Below, piece by piece: positions 17,068 through 24,120 of a DNA stretch of 64,000 nucleotides. The translations under genes and the position numbers were made by a program. Every line of letters starts with the position of its first letter. Position 1 is the stretch's first letter. The stretch covers positions 372,001-436,000 of the forward strand of contig NZ_LAZS01000005.1 in NCBI RefSeq assembly GCF_002007205.1, read 5' to 3'. The DNA comes from Ensifer adhaerens. GTDB lineage: Bacteria; Pseudomonadota; Alphaproteobacteria; Rhizobiales; Rhizobiaceae. The notes under the pieces were generated by a model. The model worked only from the letters and a program-made list of their open reading frames with translations. It was not told the origin of the DNA and made no database searches.

Positions 17068-17199
17068 CTATCGCGAGAGCCTGAAGTCGCTGCTCTGACG
17101 AAACCGTTTCCGCCTGAGTTTACGACCGTGTGGAAGACCGGCAGCAAGGCTGGCTCGCCGAAGAATGACTGTCCTGATCGTCTCGATCCGGTGGAGTGA
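17068..17199 (+). pseudogene. Truncated SRAP C-terminal duplicate
   Basis: The 43 residues L-S-R-E-P-E-V... to L-D-P-V-E align almost without gaps with the last 43 of the intact SRAP protein (L-S-P-E-P-E-A... to L-D-P-V-D). Shared blocks include F-P-P-E, the G-S-K-x-G-S-P-K-N-D stretch and L-D-P-V. The catalytic Cys2 and His regions are missing, so this is a non-functional fragment, 2.6 kb from its relative. It may have been brought in with the surrounding small genes. Confidence 0.75.
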
Positions 17200-17211
17200 G
17201 GGGAGAGCGTC

Positions 17212-17496
17212 TTGCTGCAAAACGAAGGCCCGGGTTGTATGCCGCATCTTATCGTGGCCGGCCTCGCCGTGTTGTTGATCTGGGAAATTTATTGGTTCAT
17301 CAGGGCATTGCTTTTCTACAAAGGCAATGGGTGGGACCTCACCGTCGATTTCGGGCCTAAGATGTATAAAGGTGACTGGGCTTCTCCTGAGTTTGAGATG
17401 TCGCCCAGGGAAAAATTAGTGAGTGGATATCCCTACTGGATACTCCTCTACGCCTGCTTGCTGGCCGTCTTCTCGATCGCATTGTTCCGAGGCTGA
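17212..17496 (+). CDS. Small two-helix membrane protein (94 aa)
   Basis: A 94-residue protein with a hydrophobic helix near residues 12-33 and another near 75-92, joined by a soluble loop containing F-G-P-K-M-Y-K-G-D-W. The TTG at 17212 has a good ribosome-binding site (GGGGAG, six bases); the ATG at 17239 would remove nine residues and has none. Not recognised. It is the last of the small genes before prs. Confidence 0.55.
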   Translation: MLQNEGPGCMPHLIVAGLAVLLIWEIYWFIRALLFYKGNGWDLTVDFGPKMYKGDWASPEFEMSPREKLVSGYPYWILLYACLLAVFSIALFRG

Positions 17497-17608
17497 TCCG
17501 GCCGGTTTACCGGCTGCGATGCGCTCGGTTGTGCTTGCGCGCGCAACTCGCTAAAGCTGCCGCATACAACGTCTGCCCCCGAAGGCTCCTTGAGACAGGA
17601 TTGCGCTG

Positions 17609-18541
17609 ATGAAGCTGGTGACCGGTAACTCAAACCGCGCCCTTGCCGAAGCCATTGCCGACTACCTGAAACTTCCGCTGGCGGACTGCACGGTCAAGCG
17701 CTTCGCCGACCAGGAAATCAACGTTCAACTTCATGAGAATGTCCGCGGCGAGGACGTCTATATTCTTCAGTCGACGAGCACGCCGGCCGACGGCAACCTG
17801 ATGGAGCTCCTGATCCTGACCGATACGCTGCGCCGTTCGTCCGCGCGCCGGATCACCGCCGTCATTCCCTATTTCGGCTATGCCCGTCAGGACCGGCGCG
17901 CCACCGGCCGCACGCCGATCTCGGCCAAACTGGTCGCCAACATGATCGCCGGTGCGGGTGTGCATCGCGTCATGACGCTCGATCTGCACACGGATCAAAT
18001 CCAGGGTTTTTTCGATATCCCGACCGATAATCTCTATTCGGCGCCGGTGATGGCCCGCGACATCAAGGAGCGCTACGACATCGGCAATCTCATGGTCGTT
18101 TCACCCGATGTGGGCGGTGTCGCGCGGGCGCGCGCCATTGCCAAGCGCATCGGTACCGATCTTGCGATCGTCGACAAGCGGCGTCCCCGCCCAGGCGTGT
18201 CGGAAGTGATGAACGTCATTGGCGATGTATCCGGGAAAAGCTGTCTGCTGATCGACGACATCGTCGATAGCGGCGGGACGCTGATCAATGCGGCGGACGC
18301 GCTGTTGAAGGCGGGTGCCAGGGAGGTCTCGGCCTATATCACCCATGGGGTTCTCTCCGAAGGTGCCTGCGAACGCATCGGCGCCAGCAAGTTCAAGGAA
18401 TTGGTCGTGACCGATTCCATTTGCGAGACACAGGCGCAACGGCAGGCCGCGAATATCCGGCGCATCACCATCGCGCCATTGCTCGGCGAAGCGCTTGCCC
18501 GCACGGCGAGAGATGAGAGCGTTTCAAGTCTTTTCAACTGA
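17609..18541 (+). CDS. prs: Ribose-phosphate pyrophosphokinase (PRPP synthetase), probable paralogue
   Basis: A 310-residue PRPP synthetase that makes PRPP from ribose 5-phosphate and ATP for nucleotide, His and Trp synthesis. The N-terminal G-N-S-N-R start, the R-Q-D-R-R ATP loop, [12 protein letters not shown] metal-binding flag, and the PRPP-binding [10 protein letters not shown] are all present. Compared with my memory of the housekeeping rhizobial prs, this protein has a shifted N-terminus and several altered positions, so it may be a second copy; the normal neighbours are also missing. The function is nevertheless secure. Confidence 0.92.
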   Translation: MKLVTGNSNRALAEAIADYLKLPLADCTVKRFADQEINVQLHENVRGEDVYILQSTSTPADGNLMELLILTDTLRRSSARRITAVIPYFGYARQDRRATGRTPISAKLVANMIAGAGVHRVMTLDLHTDQIQGFFDIPTDNLYSAPVMARDIKERYDIGNLMVVSPDVGGVARARAIAKRIGTDLAIVDKRRPRPGVSEVMNVIGDVSGKSCLLIDDIVDSGGTLINAADALLKAGAREVSAYITHGVLSEGACERIGASKFKELVVTDSICETQAQRQAANIRRITIAPLLGEALARTARDESVSSLFN

Positions 18542-18660
18542 GGGGGCTTGAGGGCGGGCTCTGCCGCCGACAGGATCGCGACGAAAGTCTGCGCGTCCCC
18601 GGCTGCATCGCGTCGATGGGCGGCAAGTGGAGGGACGTCACGGCAGCGGTTTCAGAAGCA

Positions 18661-19017
18661 TCACGATCGCATCGCCTGCTCCAGCGCTCCGAGCAATGTT
18701 TGAGCGTCCACTGGCTTGCCGACATTGACCGCCCCCGCCAGAACCTCTCCGCCTATGCGCTCCGGCTTTTCATAGGCGCTGGAAAGCACGAAGGGCACGT
18801 TCTTGTCCCGCAGTGCCTCGGCCACAGGCGTCACGGCGCCATCCTTCAGGGTAACGTCCAGAATGGCCACGGCCGGCACGGAGTTGCGCAACAGCAGCAG
18901 GGCCTGGCTCACGGTCGCTGCGGGGCCTAAGACAAGCCAGCCGTGCCTTTGGAGCAGCAGCTCGAGGTCCATGGCGATCAGGAACTCGTCCTCGACGAGA
19001 AGCACGGTCTTGGGCAT
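18661..19017 (-). CDS. Single-domain response regulator
   Basis: A 118-residue receiver domain alone. Acidic pocket E9/D10 (V-E-D-E), phosphoacceptor D54 (A-I-L-D-V), the S-S-A-Y switch and the K-P lysine are present. No output domain follows. The ATG at 19017 is 28 bp after the histidine kinase stop, so they form a two-gene unit. Single-domain receivers beside HWE-type kinases often act as phosphate sinks or intermediate carriers in the alphaproteobacterial stress response; that role is inferred. Confidence 0.87.
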   Translation of the reverse strand: MPKTVLLVEDEFLIAMDLELLLQRHGWLVLGPAATVSQALLLLRNSVPAVAILDVTLKDGAVTPVAEALRDKNVPFVLSSAYEKPERIGGEVLAGAVNVGKPVDAQTLLGALEQAMRS

Positions 19018-19045
19018 GAAACCAGTCTCGGCTTTCAGAGACCGG

Positions 19046-20035
19046 TCACAAAGGTGTGACGATCTCAATTGCCAAACCCTTTGGTGCGTAGTTCAGTTCC
19101 ACGCGCCCGCCCATTTCGCCTTTTACGGAGAATTCGATAAGCCTGGTGCCGAAGCCCGTCGTCGTCGGCGGTGTGACCGGCGGGCCGCCGCTTTCCTGCC
19201 AGATCAGCCGCAGATGCTTTTTGCTTGCCCTCTCGATCGTCCACCGGATGGTGATTTTTCCGGTAGAGGTCGACAGTGCGCCGTACTTCACCGCATTGGT
19301 CGCGAGTTCGTGCAGGATCAGGCTCAGCGACAAGGCCCGGCTCGGCGTCAGCGATACCGGCTTGCTCGGTTCAATCACGATGGTCGCGCCTTCCGAGTAG
19401 GGTTTCAGCGTCTGTTCGAGCAATTCCTTGAGGTCAGCCTTTTGATCTTGCGTGTAGGCCACGTCGTGGGCGCGCACCAGCGCACCAAACCGGCCGAGGA
19501 ATGCGTCGCGGTACTCTTCGCCGGAGCGTCCGTCGACCGAGGTCTGGCGCGCAAGCGCCTGGACGAGGGCGAACAGGTTCTTCATGCGGTGCCGCATCTC
19601 GCCGAGAAGCAGGTCCTTTTCGACCTCCAGCCTGCGCCGGTCGGTGGCGTCGACGATCGAGAGAAGCAAGGATCGGCTGTTGTTTTCAGGGTGAAACAGC
19701 CGATGCGCGCTGAGCAGCATGGTTCTCACCCCGATGCTCGGGAACGCGTGCTCGACCTCATAGTCGACCACCGCCGTGCTCTTCGGGATCACTTCCTCGA
19801 GCAGGCGGCGCAGTTCGGGAATGTCCCATTGCCCGTTGCCGAGGTCGTAGATGTGTTGGCCGATCGTCTCGTCGCGCTCGACCTTGAAGGTCGAAAAGAA
19901 GGCGCGGCTGGCCGTCCGGACGCGCAGGTTCTGATCCAGCAACAGCAGGGGATAGGGAACCGTATCGACGATGCCCTGCGCCTCGATGTATCCGTTCCGC
20001 CGCAAGCGGTAAAGGTCTTCCAGATTCATCACCAT
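19046..20035 (-). CDS. PAS-containing HWE/HisKA_2-type sensor histidine kinase
   Basis: A 329-residue soluble kinase. A PAS-like sensor domain covers about residues 18-135. The phospho-accepting H149 is in G-E-M-R-H-R-M-K-N-L, the H-E-L-A-T-N-A-V-K-Y-G-A-L-S box is the ATP-lid N-box, and G-F-G-T-R-L-I-E closes the HWE-type domain. No transmembrane segment, so the signal is cytoplasmic. The start ATG at 20035 is used; 20029 is equally possible and neither has a strong ribosome-binding site. An EcfG-type promoter lies upstream, and the receiver gene is directly downstream. Confidence 0.88.
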   Translation of the reverse strand: MVMNLEDLYRLRRNGYIEAQGIVDTVPYPLLLLDQNLRVRTASRAFFSTFKVERDETIGQHIYDLGNGQWDIPELRRLLEEVIPKSTAVVDYEVEHAFPSIGVRTMLLSAHRLFHPENNSRSLLLSIVDATDRRRLEVEKDLLLGEMRHRMKNLFALVQALARQTSVDGRSGEEYRDAFLGRFGALVRAHDVAYTQDQKADLKELLEQTLKPYSEGATIVIEPSKPVSLTPSRALSLSLILHELATNAVKYGALSTSTGKITIRWTIERASKKHLRLIWQESGGPPVTPPTTTGFGTRLIEFSVKGEMGGRVELNYAPKGLAIEIVTPL

Positions 20036-20076
20036 GCCCCACGCGCTGAATCCGCCAAGCGATAGTGTCACAAATA

Positions 20077-20102
20077 AACGCCGGGACGAATGACCTTGTT
20101 CC
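20077..20102 (-). promoter_or_regulatory. EcfG/RpoE2-type promoter of the kinase gene
   Basis: On the minus strand GGAAC (20102-20098), 17 bases, then CGTT (20080-20077). This is an exact match to the general-stress sigma factor consensus of alphaproteobacteria and sits about 40 bp before the kinase start. Confidence 0.65.
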
Positions 20103-20250
20103 CCGGGGAGAAAGGCGGACTGCAGCGTCGCTGTGGGTGCAGCGTTGGAGTTCGGCGATGCCCGATCCGGGGTAAGCGAGCATGGCGAGCGCGCCCAACG
20201 GTCTACTTCGGCGGCGCACCCCGGGGCGGTGCTGCGGCGTCCGGCCGCCG

Positions 20251-21174
20251 TTACAGATCCCGCGCGAAGATCTGGCCGGTGAGGTCCTTGCCGAAGCTGT
20301 GGTGTTGCTCTTCCTCGATCAGCGCGAAGCCGGCCTTTTCGTAGATGTGACGGGCGGCGTCGAGGCCGGCATTGGTCCAGAGGATCATGCGCGTATAGCC
20401 CTGAAGGCGGGCGTGGCGCATGCATTCCTCCACCAGCCGACGGCCGATGCCGAGGCCGCGGGCGCTGGGCTCGACATAGAGCAGGCGCAGTTTTGCCGTC
20501 GTCTCGTCATGGCGGACGAGGAACACCGAGCCGACGACCTTGCCGTCCTTTTCGGCGATCCAGCAGCGGTCGGATTTCGGGTCGTAGTCGCGCATGTACT
20601 TGACGACGATCTCGGCGACCAGCGCCTCGAACTCGGTGCTCCAGCCATATTCCTGCGCATAGAGCGCGCCCTGGCGGTGGATGACCCAGCCCATGTCGCC
20701 CGGCTGCGGATCGCGCAGGATAAAGCCCGGCACCCGCTCTTCCTGAAGCAGGCTCTCGATCTCGCCCATCGCGGCCACCAGTTGCCGCTGTTCCGGCACG
20801 GTGAGCTTTTCGAGCATGGCGACGACTTCGCCTTGCGACGCGTCCTCGAGCGGCTGGACGGTCGTGCGACCGGCATTCGTCAGTTCGAGCTGCGCGACCC
20901 GACCGTCGGCGGGCGAGCGGGTCTTTTCGACCAGCCCCTTCTTCTCGAAGCCGGTGATGACCCGGCTCAGGTAACCGGCGTCGAGGCCGAGTTCGCGGCA
21001 GAGATCGGTTGCCGTCAGCGCCGGCCGGTGCGCCAGTTCATAGAGAATGCGCACCTCCGTCAGCGAAAACGCGCTGGCAAGCAGGTGCTCGTGAAGCAGG
21101 CCGATCAGGCGGGTGTAAAAGCGGTTGAAGCGCCGCACCGTCAAGGCGCGGTCTTCGATTTGCTGCGGAGACAT
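20251..21174 (-). CDS. MarR-GNAT fusion: transcription regulator and N-acetyltransferase
   Basis: A 307-residue two-domain protein. Residues 1-140 are a MarR winged helix (recognition helix region G-L-D-A-G-Y-L-S-R-V, wing S-P-A-D-G-R). Residues 160-307 are a GNAT domain with the acetyl-CoA loop R-G-L-G-I-G-R-R-L-V and a late Y-E-K-A-G-F. The fusion is well known in Rhizobiales, but the acetyl acceptor is unknown. A perfect 9-bp inverted repeat lies 20-53 bp upstream, so autoregulation is likely. Confidence 0.9.
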   Translation of the reverse strand: MSPQQIEDRALTVRRFNRFYTRLIGLLHEHLLASAFSLTEVRILYELAHRPALTATDLCRELGLDAGYLSRVITGFEKKGLVEKTRSPADGRVAQLELTNAGRTTVQPLEDASQGEVVAMLEKLTVPEQRQLVAAMGEIESLLQEERVPGFILRDPQPGDMGWVIHRQGALYAQEYGWSTEFEALVAEIVVKYMRDYDPKSDRCWIAEKDGKVVGSVFLVRHDETTAKLRLLYVEPSARGLGIGRRLVEECMRHARLQGYTRMILWTNAGLDAARHIYEKAGFALIEEEQHHSFGKDLTGQIFARDL

Positions 21175-21193
21175 GGGTGATGCCCTTATAAAA

Positions 21194-21227
21194 TTGCCTT
21201 AGTCACGTAATTAGTTGCCTAAGGCAA
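21194..21227. promoter_or_regulatory. MarR-type operator
   Basis: TTGCCTTAG (21194-21202) and CTAAGGCAA (21219-21227) are perfect 9-bp inverted arms 16 bp apart. The right part also forms a tight near-palindrome TTGCCT-A-AGGCAA (21215-21227). It lies just upstream of the MarR-GNAT start. Confidence 0.65.
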
Positions 21228-21414
21228 ATAATGTCAAGTTGTTCCAGAAGGGCTCAGGCACGCATTTTTCACCTCACTGACGCAGCGTGACGTTGCACGT
21301 TGACGCCGCCGGGCGGTTCGATACGTTGAGCTAACGTTGCGTGAAGCGCTGCAAGGCGAGGGCGGCTCCGACCGCCCGCTGCCGGCAGTGCCAAAAGCTC
21401 TATGAAGGCGTGCC

Positions 21415-22023
21415 TTGATCTATCTTCTTCGCCACGGCGAGACCGTGTGGAACACGCTCGGCCGCTTCCAGGGACAGAAGGACTCACCGCTGACCCAGCG
21501 CGGCATCGAGCAGGCGGATCTCGTTGCCGCTCTCCTCTCGGCGGAAATCGCCGCCGAGGCGCCAGCCTTCGAAATGCATGTCAGCCCGCTTGGCCGAACC
21601 TGCGAAACGGCCAATCGCGTACAGCGGGTCCTGCCGCTTGCGCGTCGCGAGGACGCGCGCCTGATGGAGGTTTCGGTCGGCTCCTGGGACGGGATGACGA
21701 TGTTCGAGATCGACAACGAGTTTCCGGGCAGGCTCGACGGTTCTGACGCTTTCGACTGGTATTTCCGCTCGCCGGATGGAGAGAGTTTCGATGCCGCCTG
21801 CGCCCGGGCACAAAGCTTTATCGCCGATATCCGGCGGCCGACCGTCGCGATTTCCCACGGGCTGTTCGGCCGGTTGCTGCGCGGCGTTTATGCCGGTCTC
21901 TCGCAGCGGGAAATGCTGGAGCTGCCGGTTCTGCAAGACGGCTTCTACCGCCTCCTCGAAGGCGAATTCCATCTCGTAGAGGGTGCTGCGGCGGGCGTTC
22001 GCGCCTACTGCATGTCTCCTTAA
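21415..22023 (+). CDS. Histidine phosphatase (phosphoglycerate mutase-like)
   Basis: A 202-residue histidine phosphatase superfamily enzyme. The catalytic L-R-H-G-E-T motif with the phospho-accepting His is at residues 5-10, followed by G-R-F-Q-G and S-P-L-x-R, with a second catalytic His in A-I-S-H-G-L-F-G-R near residue 143. The only available start is TTG at 21415, since a stop lies three codons upstream; AAGG is suitably placed. Substrate is not identifiable. Confidence 0.88.
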   Translation: MIYLLRHGETVWNTLGRFQGQKDSPLTQRGIEQADLVAALLSAEIAAEAPAFEMHVSPLGRTCETANRVQRVLPLARREDARLMEVSVGSWDGMTMFEIDNEFPGRLDGSDAFDWYFRSPDGESFDAACARAQSFIADIRRPTVAISHGLFGRLLRGVYAGLSQREMLELPVLQDGFYRLLEGEFHLVEGAAAGVRAYCMSP

Positions 22024-22259
22024 ATCGTCCTCGATTGAAAGAAAAAGACCTGCAACCAGATCAAGTGTTACAGCGACCTTTGCGCGATTGATAAGACGCG
22101 CGGCGCCTTAGTCACGGTCGACGGCCGGGCACGGGCATCGTTTTTGAAGGCATCTCTAATTTAGATGGCCGATCGCGCCTGCGTGCGATAGTATTTGTCC
22201 GGTAACCTCCTTGGTCCGGACCTCCGTTGAGGCCGCCTTTCCCAAGAGTAGGCAGACCC

Positions 22260-23996
22260 ATGGAGCAGAGATTAGCCGCAGTGCTGGCGGCCGATATGGC
22301 CGGTTACTCCAGGCTGATGGAGGCCGACGAAGCGGGAACGCTTGCGCGGCTTCGAACCCACCGCATCGAGCTCATCGACCCGGCGATCGCCAAGAACAAG
22401 GGCCGGCTGATCAAGACCACCGGCGACGGCATGCTGGTGGAATTCCAGAGCGTGACCGATGCGGTCAAATGCGCCGTCGAGATCCAGCAACGCATGAGAA
22501 GGCGCAATTCCGATGTGCCGGAGGACCGGCGGATCGAATTCCGCATCGGCATCAATCTCGGCGACATCATCTTCGAGGACGACGACATCTTCGGCGATGG
22601 CGTCAACATCGCCGCGCGCGCCGAGCAACTGGCCGAGGTCGGCGGCATCTGCGTGACCGCGGCGGTAGCGACGCAGGTGGCCGACCGGCTGGAACTGCCG
22701 ATCGACGATCTCGGCGAGAAGACACTGAAGAACATCAGCCGCCCGGTGCGCCTCTACCGCATCGGGCTCGAAAGCGTCGAGCTGCCGGCCTCGTCGGCCA
22801 AGGCCGAGGCGGCGACGGGCGTCTGCAAGCCGACGATCGTCGTTTTGCCCTTCGACAATATGAGCGGCGATCCGGACCAGGAGTTTTTCGCCGACGGGCT
22901 GACGGAGGACATCATCACCGAGCTTTCGCGGCGGCACGAGCTCTTCGTCATCTCGCGCAATTCGAGCTTCGTCTACAAGAACCATTCGGTGAACGTGCGC
23001 GAGGTGGCCGCCAGCCTCGGGGCGCAATATCTGGTGGAAGGCAGCGTGCGCAAGATCGGCGAGCGGGTGCGCGTCACGGTCCAGCTCATCGATGCCGCCA
23101 ACGACGCCCATATCTGGGCCGACAAATACGACCGGCAGCTCGACGACATCTTCGCCATCCAGGACGAGGTGACGGCGGCGATCGCGGCGACCGTGCCGGG
23201 GCGGCTGGAGGCGGCGCAGCGCGACCAGCTCTCGCGCACCAAGCCCGCCAACATGGCGGCCTATGAATGTGCGCTGGCGGCCAAGGTGCTGCATCACCGC
23301 AGCAGCCCAGCCGATAACGCCGAGGCACAGGCGCTGATCGACCGGGCCGTTTCGCTCGACCCCGGCTATGCCCACGCCCATGCCTGGCGCGCCTGCATTC
23401 TCGGGCAATCCTGGGTCTATGGCTGGTGCGCCGACAAGGAGGCGACCTGGGCGGAGGTCAATGCCGAGCTCGAACGGGCGCTTTCGCTCGACGACAACGA
23501 CGCCGACGTTCACCGGATCCTGGCCGCCGTCAACGTCAACACCAACGAACTGACGACGGCGCGCTATCACCAGGAGCGGGCGCTGTTCCTCAACCCCAAC
23601 TACGACCTGGTGGTGGTGCAGCAGGGCGAGCTTCTGACCTGGCTCGGCCGGCCGGAGGAGGGGGCGGAGTGGATCCTGAAGGCGATGCGGCTGAACCCGC
23701 ACCACCCGGAGCGCTTCTGGAGCCATCTCGGCAAGGCGCATTTCGCTGCCCGCCGATATGGCGAAGCGATCGAGGCCTTCATGCATCTCTCGGCCATGGA
23801 CGAGACCCAGCACGCCTTCGTCGCCGCCTGCCACGGCTGGCTTGGCGACGGGGTCGCGGCGGGCGCGCACATGGACAAGGTGCGGGCGCTCAACCCGGCA
23901 TTCGAGATCGAGACGTTTCTGTCGACGCTGCACTATGCGCAGGAGAGCGACACGCAGCACCTGCGCGACGGGCTGGCGAAGGCGGGGGCCGGATAA
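22260..23996 (+). CDS. Class III adenylate cyclase with TolB-like and TPR region
   Basis: A 578-residue cytoplasmic protein. Residues 1-170 are a class III cyclase domain with the metal Asp in A-A-D-M-A-G-Y-S and the substrate region T-T-G-D-G-M-L-V-E-F. A TolB/FlgO-like region (about 190-330, P-F-D-N-M-S-G-D and E-G-S-V-R) and tetratricopeptide-like helices (about 340-560) follow. The activity is presumed to be cAMP synthesis, with the C-terminal part as sensor. The start at 22260 is the codon beginning M-E-Q-R-L; upstream codons are not protein-like. No membrane helix is seen, unlike its neighbour. Confidence 0.85.
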   Translation: MEQRLAAVLAADMAGYSRLMEADEAGTLARLRTHRIELIDPAIAKNKGRLIKTTGDGMLVEFQSVTDAVKCAVEIQQRMRRRNSDVPEDRRIEFRIGINLGDIIFEDDDIFGDGVNIAARAEQLAEVGGICVTAAVATQVADRLELPIDDLGEKTLKNISRPVRLYRIGLESVELPASSAKAEAATGVCKPTIVVLPFDNMSGDPDQEFFADGLTEDIITELSRRHELFVISRNSSFVYKNHSVNVREVAASLGAQYLVEGSVRKIGERVRVTVQLIDAANDAHIWADKYDRQLDDIFAIQDEVTAAIAATVPGRLEAAQRDQLSRTKPANMAAYECALAAKVLHHRSSPADNAEAQALIDRAVSLDPGYAHAHAWRACILGQSWVYGWCADKEATWAEVNAELERALSLDDNDADVHRILAAVNVNTNELTTARYHQERALFLNPNYDLVVVQQGELLTWLGRPEEGAEWILKAMRLNPHHPERFWSHLGKAHFAARRYGEAIEAFMHLSAMDETQHAFVAACHGWLGDGVAAGAHMDKVRALNPAFEIETFLSTLHYAQESDTQHLRDGLAKAGAG

Positions 23997-24120
23997 GGAC
24001 CGGCCCGCATCCTTCGGGTCGGCACGTTGATGCAAGAATAGAATCAGAGGCCAGGAGGATTGTGTTTCTGCCCCTGACAACGCAATTGCGGGGCCTTCTA
24101 CGCCTTCGGGAGAGGTGGCT

